From Shewanella halotolerans (GTDB taxonomy: Bacteria > Pseudomonadota > Gammaproteobacteria > Enterobacterales > Shewanellaceae), in assembly GCF_019457535.1 (NCBI RefSeq), contig NZ_CP080417.1:1426001-1490000 (forward strand): a DNA stretch of 64,000 bases, written 5' to 3'. Below, in pieces: positions 36,711 through 44,752 of the stretch (its first letter is position 1; each line of letters begins with the position of its first letter). A program made the position numbers and the translations under genes. The notes under the pieces were generated by a model. It did no database searches and was not told the origin of the DNA. It saw only the letters and a program-made list of their open reading frames with translations.

Positions 36711-37568
36711 TTACTGGCGTGCCAGTCGATGGTTTTCGGGGGGATTTTCGAAGTCGCTGCGATAGGGGTTGATATCTAGGCCGCCGCGACGGGTGTAGCG
36801 GGCGTAGACGGTCAGCTTGGCGCAGTGACACAGGCGCTTGAGGTCGACGAAGATACGCTCGACACACTGCTCATGAAACTCATTGTGCTGCCTGAAGGAG
36901 ATCAGGTAACGCAGCAATTTCTCGCGATCTATCTTCGGGCCCTGGTAGCGGATCATCACGCTGCCCCAGTCGGGCTGAGATGTGATCAGGCAGTTAGACT
37001 TCAACAGGTTAGAGGTGAGTGTCTCGGCCACCACGCTCTTGTCATCTGTGCTATCGATAAGATAGTCGCTCGAAAATTCGTAGTTGTCGATCTCGATATC
37101 CAGATCGTCGATGCAGGTGCCAGGCAACTCAACCACGCGCTGGTGGGCAAACTGCTTTGGCTCGATGATCTTCACCACTACCTCACCGCCGGCGCAGGCA
37201 GACAGATCTTTGGCCAGGGTCTGCTGAACCTGCTCGATAGAGTCGAAACGGGTCTGGTTGAAGCTGTTGAGATAGAGCTTGAAAGACTTGGACTCGATCA
37301 GGTTGTCGCTGTTGAAGTCGAGGATAAACTCGGCGATGGCCACCATGGGCTTGCCTTTGGCGTTTAACCAGGAGAGTTCATAGCCGGTCCAGATGTCGGC
37401 GCCATGGAAGGGCAGGGTATCGCCTAAGGCGATGGCATCCCGATTGAGCTGGCGTGGTACGCCTTGTAGCAGGGAGGCATCGTATTGGGCTTGATAGCCA
37501 GTCGATTTACCTAAGGTCAGTTTGGACAACGCGGGGGCGTCGCGATAAGGGTCATGAACCTGTGTCAT
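36711..37568 (-). CDS. queF: QueF, NADPH-dependent 7-cyano-7-deazaguanine reductase
   Basis: The 285-residue enzyme reduces preQ0 to preQ1 in queuosine synthesis for tRNA. It is of the long form found in E. coli (282 residues). The QueF motif SKSFKLYLNS and the catalytic Cys in KSNCLITSQPDW are present, plus the NADPH-associated FHEQCVERIF. The start is ATG at 37568 (MTQVHDPY), behind GGAAAAACG; an upstream extension to 37676 is poorly supported and would overlap syd. The divergent neighbour syd starts at 37629, the same pair order as in E. coli. Confidence 0.97.
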   Translation of the reverse strand: MTQVHDPYRDAPALSKLTLGKSTGYQAQYDASLLQGVPRQLNRDAIALGDTLPFHGADIWTGYELSWLNAKGKPMVAIAEFILDFNSDNLIESKSFKLYLNSFNQTRFDSIEQVQQTLAKDLSACAGGEVVVKIIEPKQFAHQRVVELPGTCIDDLDIEIDNYEFSSDYLIDSTDDKSVVAETLTSNLLKSNCLITSQPDWGSVMIRYQGPKIDREKLLRYLISFRQHNEFHEQCVERIFVDLKRLCHCAKLTVYARYTRRGGLDINPYRSDFENPPENHRLARQ

Positions 37569-37628
37569 CAATCGTTTTTCCATGTCAAAATAGGCGCACA
37601 TTATACTTAAAATTCGGGTAACTGCTAA

Positions 37629-38291
37629 GTGTCTTCTTTGCCTGCACTGGATCAATTTTTTACGCTTTATCATCAAGCCTATAGCGATAAACTGGGGGAA
37701 TCGCCCCGTTATTTTCCGCTGGGGGAGGTCTCTCCCTGTGTCTTAGACTGTGATCAGGAGAAAGTCGAAGTCTCGCCCGAGCGGTCGGTGCAGTGGCAGG
37801 CAGTAAGACGCGACAGCCAGGGGCTGTTCGATAACATAGAGCATGCCCTCTCCATCACACTGCATCCAAGCATACAGGCCTTCTACGGGCGCTATTTTTC
37901 GGCGCCGCTGATGTTTGACTCAGACTTTGGTGAGGGTGAGCTGTTGCAGCCCTGGAACCAACAAGATTTCGAATATCTGCAGCAAAACCTTATCGGCCAC
38001 CTGATGATGAAGCAGAAGTTGAAACAGCCTGCGACCTGGTTTATCGGCGTGCTGGGGGAAGGTGACGAGATGCTGGTGGTGAATAACGAGAATGGCAGCG
38101 TCTGGATAGAGATCCCAGGCGAGCAGCCCCATAGGCAATTGGCAGATAGCCTGGAGGATTTTATCGCCTCTCTTCGCCCGCGAGTCTGCCCGCCGCAGAA
38201 ACCGGTCGAAGTCGCTATGCCCGAGACAGATCATCCCGGGATTTGGCAGCGACTCAAGACCATGTGGCGGCACCTGCGCGCAGGGAGATAG
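37629..38291 (+). CDS. syd: Syd, SecY-interacting protein
   Basis: The 220-residue product resembles Syd, a soluble protein that binds SecY and helps detect or remove faulty translocons; the family is normally about 180-220 residues. Features are the N-terminal ALDQFFTLYHQAYSDKLGE, the strand LLVVNNENGSVWIEIPG (as MLVVNNENGSVW) and a basic C-terminal tail, MWRHLRAGR. The start is GTG at 37629 (frame begins V in the raw sequence). The gene is divergent to queF as in E. coli, and its position before the csrB interval also agrees. Confidence 0.93.
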   Translation: MSSLPALDQFFTLYHQAYSDKLGESPRYFPLGEVSPCVLDCDQEKVEVSPERSVQWQAVRRDSQGLFDNIEHALSITLHPSIQAFYGRYFSAPLMFDSDFGEGELLQPWNQQDFEYLQQNLIGHLMMKQKLKQPATWFIGVLGEGDEMLVVNNENGSVWIEIPGEQPHRQLADSLEDFIASLRPRVCPPQKPVEVAMPETDHPGIWQRLKTMWRHLRAGR

Positions 38292-38345
38292 TCGGCGTGT
38301 TAAAAGATAATTAGCTCGCGAGAAGAGAGTGAGCGCGAACAGCCA

Positions 38346-39119
38346 TTAGAGGTGATCCCAGGAGATGTTGGAGACGATGCGGCAGTTGTCGCACCTGAAA
38401 TGGAACAGGTCCAGCAAAGGGGTTTCCAATAGCCAGTGGCTGTTACCGCAGCGTGGACAGGGCCTTTGCTGCTCGGCGGCCAGGCTCTCGCCGCCCACGC
38501 GGTAGAGATAGTAGTAGGTGGGGATCTTAGTGAGGTATTCGATGCGTCCACGCAGATCCCAGCCACGGCGAAACAGATCGCTGTCACACTGGCTCAATTC
38601 ATCTAAGGCGGCGAACTCCGCCTTGGTGGCCGCCGCCATCTGCAGCTCATCGCAGGCCTGCCATTCGGTTTGCCACTTGATCACCCGCTTGTGATCGCCG
38701 TTGGAGGTTGCGGGGATCTGATACAGGGGAATGGGCTGCAGGGTATCGCCGTTTCGTAGCGGCGAGCACATGTGCACATAGCTGGTGTAGAGCAGTTGCC
38801 AGCTGGGGGGCTCTGTGCTGCTGACTTCAGAGTTGATGTCCTGGCCGATATATTTTTCCCTCGGATGTAGCAGCTTGGCCTGGGTGAGTTCCTCGAGGGC
38901 ATAATTGACCCAGGGGCTGTTGAAACGTTTGGCCAAGCTACTCTTTTCTGGCAGCAGCAGGCGCACCCTGAACTCCCCTTCGTTGAAGGCCACGGCAAAT
39001 TCACGGCCTAGTACCTGGCCATTGGCCCGGTAGGCTTCCAGCAGACCATTAATCGCGCGTTCGGCGGCCGTGATGGTGGTGTTGTCAAAACACTCGAATC
39101 TGAGTTCCACCACGTGCAT
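38346..39119 (-). CDS. DUF2310 zinc-ribbon protein
   Basis: The 257-residue protein matches the DUF2310 family (described as Zn-ribbon-containing, possibly nucleic-acid-binding). It has an N-terminal alpha/beta part (MHVVELRFECFDNTTITAAER) and a C-terminal ribbon CPRCGNSHW ... FRCDNCRIV with four Cys spaced as a zinc site. Function unknown. The start ATG shares bases with the stop of the preceding gene (39119), so the two form an operon read leftward. Confidence 0.88.
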   Translation of the reverse strand: MHVVELRFECFDNTTITAAERAINGLLEAYRANGQVLGREFAVAFNEGEFRVRLLLPEKSSLAKRFNSPWVNYALEELTQAKLLHPREKYIGQDINSEVSSTEPPSWQLLYTSYVHMCSPLRNGDTLQPIPLYQIPATSNGDHKRVIKWQTEWQACDELQMAAATKAEFAALDELSQCDSDLFRRGWDLRGRIEYLTKIPTYYYLYRVGGESLAAEQQRPCPRCGNSHWLLETPLLDLFHFRCDNCRIVSNISWDHL

Positions 39120-39454
39120 CAGTGAGCGTCCTTGTCGTTCAATTTGGCTTCGAGTTCGCTGATACGCTCAACCAAGGCCTGTTGATTGGCTGTGAGCCTG
39201 GCAACCTGCTCAGCCAGCTGGTCCAGCGTCAGCATCGTATCGTCGCTCTGAACGTTTGATGCCGGCGCGGTCGAGGTTACCACTATCGCCGCCTGCTCAT
39301 CGGCTGACATAGATTTAAAGCGTTGTAATCCTTGAACCAAGATAGGCATGGGAAGCGAGTTGCCCAAACTTGCCTTGATTAATGCCAGGCTGGGAGGCTT
39401 ACCCGCCAGACTCAATTTACGTGCGGCGACCAGCACCTGTTCGAGTGGACTCAT
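39119..39454 (-). CDS. Conserved small protein with C-terminal coiled coil
   Basis: The 111-residue product has an N-terminal helical region (MSPLEQVLVAARKLSLAGK) and a C-terminal heptad segment LAEQVARLTANQQALVERI that should form a coiled coil. An N-terminal helix-turn-helix-like part plus a coiled coil would fit a small DNA-binding or adaptor protein, but I see no firm family. It starts the two-gene unit with the DUF2310 gene (overlap of one base). Confidence 0.65.
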   Translation of the reverse strand: MSPLEQVLVAARKLSLAGKPPSLALIKASLGNSLPMPILVQGLQRFKSMSADEQAAIVVTSTAPASNVQSDDTMLTLDQLAEQVARLTANQQALVERISELEAKLNDKDAH

Positions 39455-39601
39455 GATTGGTGAAATTCCTTACTTTTTAGCCTGACTGACATACTCTAGA
39501 ATCTTGTATTGACGCAAGGTATTGAAAAATATAAATATGCCTGTTTGGCATAAGCTTTGCTTTACCTGAATCCAGTTATAATAGATAAACAGGACGTGAA
39601 A

Positions 39602-39973
39602 GTGAAAACAAAATTAATAACAGCATTGGTCTTTGGCGCTACCAGTTTAGTGCTATCTGGGTGTGTATTAAATGTGGGTGAAGGCGACAAGGGCTGGAGC
39701 ACGGGCAATTCTTGGGAGCGCGTGCAGGAGCAGAATCGTGTGAACCTGTCTAAGTTGTCCTTGGGGATGACGCGCGATCAGGTGATGACACTTATGGGCA
39801 CCGCCGATTTTAACGAGGCCTATACCAAGCAAGATAAGACGATCAACGTGCTCTACTACCGTACCCAGCGTACGCGTGAAGATGGCACCACCACCAAGGA
39901 TGAATGCACGCCTATCGTGATCACAGATAACCGCGTTGTGGGTTGGGGGGAGAAGGCCTACCACAACATGTAA
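39602..39973 (+). CDS. DUF3192 lipoprotein, SmpA/OmlA-like fold
   Basis: The 123-residue product has a lipoprotein signal with lipobox LSGC (Cys about residue 20) and the DUF3192 core: VNLSKLSLGMTRDQVMTLMG and an ITDNRVVGWG end strand, the same BLIP-like pattern as BamE/SmpA. GTG at 39602 is the likely start, behind AGGA at 7 bases; a longer frame (from 39557) would put 15 extra residues ahead of the signal peptide. It should sit in the outer membrane facing the periplasm. Terminator at 39992-40020. Confidence 0.87.
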   Translation: MKTKLITALVFGATSLVLSGCVLNVGEGDKGWSTGNSWERVQEQNRVNLSKLSLGMTRDQVMTLMGTADFNEAYTKQDKTINVLYYRTQRTREDGTTTKDECTPIVITDNRVVGWGEKAYHNM

Positions 39974-39991
39974 TGTAATAATCTCTCGCCA

Positions 39992-40020
39992 AAAGGCAAG
40001 CCAACTCGGCTTGCCTTTTT
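39992..40020 (+). terminator. Terminator of the DUF3192 gene
   Basis: AAGGCAAGCC / GGCTTGCCTT stem with 5-base loop followed by a T run. Confidence 0.9.
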
Positions 40021-40062
40021 CGTATGAGCCATTCGTGAGTCATTTGTGTTTAAGCCTCGCCT

Positions 40063-40293
40063 CTAGGAACGAAGCTGGGCATCGAGATGGTCGATCACCT
40101 CTGTCCACATGGCATCTTCTGCTAAGGCTTCGGCTAAAAAGTGCCTCTGGGCCTGGGTCCAAAAGGGGGCCTCGGCGATATGGATCTCCGCGGCGATGGA
40201 ATGCTGCTTGATGAAAGCCTCAACGGCTTCTGGTTCACTCGGCAGGCCGAGTTGGTCAAATAGGGTGGCTAGATCCGGTTGTATGATGTCCAT
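40063..40293 (-). CDS. DUF2789 small protein
   Basis: The 76-residue protein begins MDIIQPDLATLFDQLGLPSE and fits the DUF2789 family, a short all-helical cytoplasmic protein of unknown role. It ends with AQLRS. A ribosome binding site AAGGGATAAGATGG lies at the start. It is a single-gene unit between the DUF3192 and GNAT genes. Confidence 0.88.
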   Translation of the reverse strand: MDIIQPDLATLFDQLGLPSEPEAVEAFIKQHSIAAEIHIAEAPFWTQAQRHFLAEALAEDAMWTEVIDHLDAQLRS

Positions 40294-40433
40294 CTTATCC
40301 CTCGCTTGTTGATGATGAGGTCCTTCTATTTAGTATGCGATAAATTTATAAAGTTTCGAATCGATTAAAGTTTGCACTTTTTTACAAGCTTGTTACATTG
40401 GACCATGTTGATCTAGATCAAGGAATAACAGCA

Positions 40434-41084
40434 ATGATGACAACAGCTACCCCACCTGTTAACGAAACCTATAAAGCTGTCTATTTAACCGCCGAAGACC
40501 TACGCGTCGCCGCCTCGATTCTCTATAACGCCTACCACGATGATCCCTTTTTTGTTGCCGCCCTGCATAAGGGAGACAAGGCGCAATATGAGCAGAAGCT
40601 ACGGGGTGCCATTCGCGAGGAGCTGCACACCCTGTGGCAAGAGGAGCAGGCATTGATCGGCCTGTTTGAGGAGGAACGCCTGATTGGCTTAGCCTGTATC
40701 GTGACCCAGCAGGTGCCATTGGGGGAGGCCAGATACTGGCATTGGCGCCTAAAGATGTTGCTGAGCGCTGGCTGGCAGTCGACCCAGGCGCTGATGAAGA
40801 AAGAATCTTCGATTCTAGAGCATCTACCCAGCACCCAATGCGGCATATTGCAGTTTATTGCCGTTACCCCGATCGAACAGCATAAGGGGCTAGGTAAACG
40901 TTTGATTCAGGCTGTGATGAGCTGGTGCGACGAGCAGCCCGAGCTCGAAGGGGTTGGGGTTTATGTGACTCAAGATGATCATGCTCACCTGTTTTCCTCA
41001 ATGGATTTTGCGCCCATCGAACGTCTGGTCATAGGCGGTGTGCCGGGCGAGCTGCTGTTCTATCGGAGCCCTGAGATTGAGTAA
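40434..41084 (+). CDS. GNAT-family acetyltransferase
   Basis: The 216-residue protein has the GNAT acetyl-CoA signature Q/RxxGxG/A in IEQHKGLGKRLI (about residues 150-161), preceded by the core strand CGILQFIAVTP. The acetyl acceptor is unknown. I chose ATG at 40434, behind AAGGAATAACAGC; an earlier GTG/ATG at 40398 would add 12 residues. The last bases overlap the start of the following Mpo1-like gene (ATTGAGTAA), so the two are translationally coupled. Confidence 0.88.
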   Translation: MMTTATPPVNETYKAVYLTAEDLRVAASILYNAYHDDPFFVAALHKGDKAQYEQKLRGAIREELHTLWQEEQALIGLFEEERLIGLACIVTQQVPLGEARYWHWRLKMLLSAGWQSTQALMKKESSILEHLPSTQCGILQFIAVTPIEQHKGLGKRLIQAVMSWCDEQPELEGVGVYVTQDDHAHLFSSMDFAPIERLVIGGVPGELLFYRSPEIE

Positions 41085-41376
41085 GCGCTACACCAATTTC
41101 AAAGACTTCTATCCCTTCTATCTGTCGCAACATAGGGATCCCAGATGCCGCGCCCTGCACTATGTGGGTAGCCTGTCGGTGATCGCGCTCCTGGTGGTGG
41201 CCATAGTGCTAGCCAAGTATTGGCTGCTCTGGCTGCTTCCTGTGCTGGGTTATGGCGCAGCCTGGATAGGGCATTTCGTGTTTGAGCGAAACCGGCCCGC
41301 AACCTTCGAGTACCCCTTATACAGCTTCTTTGCCGACTGGGCTATGTTGGCCCAGTGGCTTACCGGCCGTCGATGA
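41077..41376 (+). CDS. Mpo1-like (DUF962) membrane protein
   Basis: The 99-residue protein has DUF962/Mpo1 features: FKDFYPFYLSQHRDPRCRALHYVGS with its His residues, two transmembrane segments (about residues 30-65) and GHFVFERNRPATFEYPLYSF. In yeast Mpo1 is an Fe2+ dioxygenase of fatty-acid alpha-oxidation; bacterial members are less studied. The start is probably TTG at 41077, inside the GNAT stop region; no ATG is available in the proper place. It may act on lipid in the inner membrane. No link to pfa is shown beyond chromosomal distance. Confidence 0.82.
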   Translation: MSKRYTNFKDFYPFYLSQHRDPRCRALHYVGSLSVIALLVVAIVLAKYWLLWLLPVLGYGAAWIGHFVFERNRPATFEYPLYSFFADWAMLAQWLTGRR

Positions 41377-41500
41377 TGGCATAACCACTAGTTATCTGGA
41401 TATTGAGCGCCTACACACTATGGTCTCGGTTATTAAGAGCCTAGTTACTAGAGATTTAGCCGATAATCGTTTGATAAGCTCCCACTTGATAGCTTCTCAG

Positions 41501-41538
41501 CTAATAATTTCTCACCTAATAATTTTTACCTAATAAAT
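41501..41538. repeat. Three short ctaataattt repeats
   Basis: ctaataattt at 41501 and 41516 and ctaataaat at 41530 form a small degenerate tandem array in the AT-rich gap before the first CsrB-like RNA. The rest of the 41377-41692 gap shows no gene. Confidence 0.6.
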
Positions 41539-41692
41539 CTGGCCTAGCTATTAATTGCTTAGCTGACCATTAGCTTTCAGAGTCGGCTAGGCCTCGGCTT
41601 ATTGAACCTTTGACTTGCAAGCAATGAATGAGGAGCGCAGTGGTTAATAAACTTAGCTAAGGATGAGGCGACTCACAATTTGCTAGGTAGCT

Positions 41693-41710
41693 TGTGAGAG
41701 ATCGCTTACA
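41693..41710 (+). promoter_or_regulatory. GacA/UvrY upstream activating sequence 1
   Basis: TGTGAGAGATCGCTTACA is a near-exact copy of the gammaproteobacterial UvrY/GacA palindrome (TGTGAGAGATCTCTTACA, 17 of 18). Its centre is about 166 bases before the -10 box at 41867 of the first CsrB-like RNA. A second half-site like ATGTGAG follows at 41714. Confidence 0.85.
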
Positions 41711-41866
41711 AACATGTGAGCTTTTCTCCTGAAACCACACCTGTTTCTTCCTGCGGACATTTGAATGTCATTAATGTTCAATAAGTTAACCCAATCTTTG
41801 TCGGTGGTTGAAATTTAATCGATTTACAATTGTTTTTGATGGCGTACATTCTGGCGCTGCGCTAAG

Positions 41867-41872
41867 TATACT
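41867..41872 (+). promoter_or_regulatory. -10 box of the first CsrB-like RNA
   Basis: TATACT lies 7 to 10 bases before the first GGA-rich transcript. No good -35 box is present at the usual place, as expected for a promoter that needs GacA/UvrY. Confidence 0.6.
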
Positions 41873-41878
41873 GAACTC

Positions 41879-42381
41879 AAGTTAAGGAGCTTACTTAATC
41901 AATGTGGATGGTAAAGGATAGCTAAGGAATAGCTAAGGCGAAGGAAAGCGAAGCTAAGGATAGCAAGATTGTCGAGGACGCGAGAATCTTACCATCAGGA
42001 ATGAGAGCAGGATGCTTTAGGACGATAGGCGGTAGGGATTATCGCGAAATGGACTTCAGCTAAATGGACTATTGCTAAAAGGATTGTCACTCAACGGATT
42101 GTGGGTGAAACCAAGGACTGTTTATCAAGGAATTGCTTACCAGGGAACAGGTAAGAGTAAGCATTAAAGGATAGTGGCAGGAAGCGTTGGAGCCTATAGG
42201 ATGTGGGAGCGTGGTTGAATGAGACGACCACCCAGGGAAGAATAAGACAGGACGTCTCAGGAATTGGAGACGGCAGGACGCCGATGTGATCAGGATGATG
42301 CAGGGAGCACGGCGATAGCAGGATAGCTAACACAAGAGTATAGAAAGGCGCACTTATAGTTAGTGCGCCTTTTCTTTTTTT
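41879..42381 (+). ncRNA. csrB: CsrB-family sRNA 1 (CsrA-sequestering)
   Basis: The stretch has no credible protein gene but 31 GGA triplets in about 500 bases, in AGGA, AAGGA, CAGGA and AGGGA contexts, which are CsrA binding sites. Several sit in hairpin loops, for example CGTCTC-aggaattg-GAGACG at 42253-42272. The 3' part reads gatgatgcagggagcac, like the end of E. coli CsrB, and a terminator follows. CsrB-type RNAs bind many CsrA dimers and so release CsrA-repressed mRNAs. The promoter is activated by the GacA box at 41693. The 5' end (about 41879) is inferred from the -10 box. It would be longer than E. coli CsrB (369 nt). Confidence 0.85.
42344..42381 (+). terminator. Terminator of CsrB-like RNA 1
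   Basis: An AAAGGCGCACT / AGTGCGCCTTTT stem is followed by a T-rich stretch broken by one C. Confidence 0.9.
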
Positions 42382-42490
42382 GCTCAATTTTTTTAGCCTA
42401 TTTTTTAGCTATCGAATCTAGAGATTTGGAAGCACAGAGTGAAAGGTTTTGCTGGAGTTAGCCTTAGCTCACAGAAAGTGCCCGCTGCCG

Positions 42491-42508
42491 TGTGAGACAT
42501 CTCTTACA
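42491..42508 (+). promoter_or_regulatory. GacA/UvrY upstream activating sequence 2
   Basis: TGTGAGACATCTCTTACA matches the UvrY/GacA palindrome at 17 of 18 positions. Its centre is about 166.5 bases before the -10 box TAGAAT at 42666, the same distance as for the first RNA. ATGTGCGAG follows at 42512, again like the first site. Confidence 0.88.
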
Positions 42509-42665
42509 TTGATGTGCGAGATAAAGCTTATAACATGCTATCTATATCTGTAACAGGGTTTATTTATCATTAAATTCATGTGGTTATGAATTTTTTATAA
42601 GATGGCAATAATGTGACTCCTTAAGCAGAGTTTTTTCCATCCCTGTTAATGGGCGACTGGTTCGC

Positions 42666-42671
42666 TAGAAT
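42666..42671 (+). promoter_or_regulatory. -10 box of the second CsrB-like RNA
   Basis: TAGAAT precedes the second GGA-rich transcript by about 7 bases; no strong -35 box is present. Confidence 0.55.
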
Positions 42672-42677
42672 TAACGG

Positions 42678-43091
42678 TGTTAAAGGATGAATGTGCAAGG
42701 AAAGGTCAGGACGACCTACACATCATCAGGATGATGATGGCAAGGATGGTACAAGGATGGCAACTCACGGAAGAGTCGACAACTAGGGAAGGCCAAACAC
42801 TCACGGATGATGGATTTCTGTCTAGGATGGCAGATGACAAGGAGTGTAGGAAAGGAATCCCAAGGAAGAGACTGGACATGCTTAGGGATTAAGCAAACTT
42901 GGTAAATGGATGACCAAGCTCAGGGACAGTACCTTAGTATGGAAGTGCTAAAAGGTACAAGGAATAGATGGACCAAGGAAGATGCAAGGAGCATAAATTC
43001 GCAAGGATGGAGCAGGGAGCACTAAAATAGCTGGATTGCTTAGCGAAAAGATAGAAGGCGCGACTCTTAATTGAGCCGCGCTTTTTCTTTA
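42678..43091 (+). ncRNA. csrB: CsrB-family sRNA 2 (CsrA-sequestering)
   Basis: There are 28 GGA triplets in about 410 bases. Direct hairpins with GGA in the loop include GGTC-aggac-GACC at 42704-42716 and CATCATC-aggat-GATGATG at 42721-42739. The 3' end contains gcagggagcactaaaatagc and then tggattgcttagcgaaa, which follows the end of E. coli CsrB closely. A terminator at 43058-43090 closes it. The position between syd and yqcC is the same as csrB in E. coli. A frame of 71 codons (42677-42892) runs through it but is not a gene. The 5' end is inferred from TAGAAT at 42666. Confidence 0.92.
43058..43090 (+). terminator. Terminator of CsrB-like RNA 2
   Basis: GCGCGACTC / GAGCCGCGC (one A-C mismatch) with a TTAATT loop, followed by TTTTTCTTT. 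Confidence 0.85.
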
Positions 43092-43217
43092 TCTGGGTTT
43101 TAGAACAGTAGCTCTGTTGGTAATAGCTGGCGCCTGAATTTAGGCATGGCTGCCTGTTGAGCAATAACGTGAGTAAGCATTGGAATGCGAGGTAGCCATC
43201 GATGCGTGCTTGATGGC

Positions 43218-43607
43218 TTATTTGCAGCCACCAGAGTTACAACCGCCGCGACTGCCACAACTGCCGCCGACCGAACCTTTTGCCTCTGGGGCTTGCAACC
43301 ATTCGGGTTCGGGAAAGATAGGCCACTGAATTTTCTCTATCTTCTTACCATGCATCCAGATATGGGCGCGGTATTGATTGATACCGTCTGTGCTGAACTC
43401 CATCAAGAACTTGGCTTTCCAAGTCAGTCCGCTGCTTCCGCCTACACTGGGGCGGGCCGATTCCATGGCGATAGCCAGGAGCTGCACTCGCTGCTTCTTA
43501 CATTCACTGCTGGCAAATACCCGGCTCAGTTCGGCCATCTGGCGTAATTGCCAGAAAAAGGCAGCAATGATCACCAGCGCGGCGATCATTAAAAAGTCTG
43601 TCATCAT
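43218..43607 (-). CDS. DUF3301 membrane protein with Gly/Cys tail
   Basis: The 129-residue protein fits DUF3301: a single N-terminal membrane segment (MMTDFLMIAALVIIAAFFWQ), a charged middle with FSTDGINQYRAHIWMHGKK, and a last part rich in Gly, Ser and Cys (about GGSCGSRGGCNSGGCK, four Cys). Function is unknown. It starts four bases into the end of the DUF3549 gene (overlap 43604-43607), so the two are co-transcribed and read leftward. Confidence 0.87.
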   Translation of the reverse strand: MMTDFLMIAALVIIAAFFWQLRQMAELSRVFASSECKKQRVQLLAIAMESARPSVGGSSGLTWKAKFLMEFSTDGINQYRAHIWMHGKKIEKIQWPIFPEPEWLQAPEAKGSVGGSCGSRGGCNSGGCK

Positions 43608-44617
43608 GCTTTGGTCACCCTAAAGAGTCCACCTATGGCATTGGCGAGGGCCTGGCTGCGCTCGCTGTCTCTTAATGCCATCAAGAGTTGAGTTCGTATC
43701 GCTGGAATTGCCACAATATCAGCAAAGATCTGGTTAAAGAAGCCCTGGGGTTGTTTTGCTAAGGCCTCAAGATAGATCTTGCGAGTCTGATCGTCTTTTA
43801 ACACGGTCCAATTTCGGCCCGCTATGGTGATTAAGGCGTTGTCATCCAGCGCATCTTGCTCATCTAGATACTGTATCGCTTGCTGTGCAAGGGCTGGCGC
43901 CGAGGCCAGGGCGCGCAGATAGTAGAGTCGCTGTTCGGGACTGACCTGATAAAACGCGCTTAACAGCCGCTCGGCTAATGGCGCCTCGAGCGTGATGTGC
44001 TCCAGCTGTTGGCACAGGGCTATCTTGACTTCATCCGCGCTGTGTTCAAAGGCATTATGCAGCTGCTCATTGTGGTCGAGCGCCGCGCTGCGCACGCAGA
44101 TATCGGCTAACCCCTGTAATCCCACATCTTGCCAACGCTCAGGTGATACTTGCCCCGATAGGTATTGATAGGCAAATTCATATTGCGCCGAGGCGGGCAG
44201 GCCCAGCTGTTTACGCACCAAGGCGTTGAATAGCGCCAGCTTCTCCGCGCTTGGTTTAAAGGCGAAGGGGTGGTTGGCGAGCTTATCTTGTTGATCTTGT
44301 GAGAGTGCCTGGGTGGGATCGCTGCCCAGCGCCTCTATCACCATGCGAATAAACTGGGTTCTCGGCGCAGGTGAGAGTAGGCCACGTTCATCCAGGGGGA
44401 GCTTAAGGAACCAGATGAAGTGTTGGTTGGAGTCGTCCCAGAACACGATGGCAAATTGCGCATGACCCTGTATAGGCGAAGGATAAGGCGCCTGGAGGGC
44501 CTCAATCTGGGAGAAGGCCATCATGTCGATATGCTGTACCCGGCGGCCGAGATCATAGACCTGGAACTGGGTATTAGCCGTGGTGAGAAATTGAGTCAGG
44601 GTCGTAATTTCAGTCAT
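43604..44617 (-). CDS. DUF3549 protein
   Basis: The 337-residue soluble protein has no membrane segment and fits the DUF3549 family of marine gammaproteobacteria. The N-terminal domain (MTEITTLTQFLTTANTQF ... FWDDSNQHFIWFLKLPLDE) is followed by an all-helical repeat-like part of alpha-solenoid type. No catalytic motif is visible. It is the first gene of a two-gene leftward unit. The 135-base gap to the yqcC gene holds both divergent starts. Confidence 0.86.
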   Translation of the reverse strand: MTEITTLTQFLTTANTQFQVYDLGRRVQHIDMMAFSQIEALQAPYPSPIQGHAQFAIVFWDDSNQHFIWFLKLPLDERGLLSPAPRTQFIRMVIEALGSDPTQALSQDQQDKLANHPFAFKPSAEKLALFNALVRKQLGLPASAQYEFAYQYLSGQVSPERWQDVGLQGLADICVRSAALDHNEQLHNAFEHSADEVKIALCQQLEHITLEAPLAERLLSAFYQVSPEQRLYYLRALASAPALAQQAIQYLDEQDALDDNALITIAGRNWTVLKDDQTRKIYLEALAKQPQGFFNQIFADIVAIPAIRTQLLMALRDSERSQALANAIGGLFRVTKA

Positions 44618-44752
44618 TTGAATGCCGTTTTACTTACAGGGAACAGATTAAATGGCGCTTATTATAGGGAGAAGTCAGGTGAGATGGTACAATTTCGGCC
44701 GAATTAGCTCGCAGGCCTAGGCGCCACGGCGAAAGATATCATTGAGGAAAGT

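Noticed and set aside
42091..42387. 98-codon minus-strand frame over the first CsrB-like RNA
   Set aside because: It starts inside the terminator and reads antisense GGA motifs (many Ser/Pro/Leu); no start signal.
42677..42892. 71-codon plus-strand frame over the second CsrB-like RNA
   Set aside because: It is made of GGA-motif repeats, begins at the RNA promoter, has no ribosome binding site and no protein-like composition; the RNA explains the sequence.
41880..43090. GGA-rich region as CRISPR array or minisatellite
   Set aside because: No constant repeat or spacer length; motif spacing is irregular and tied to hairpins, as in CsrB RNAs.
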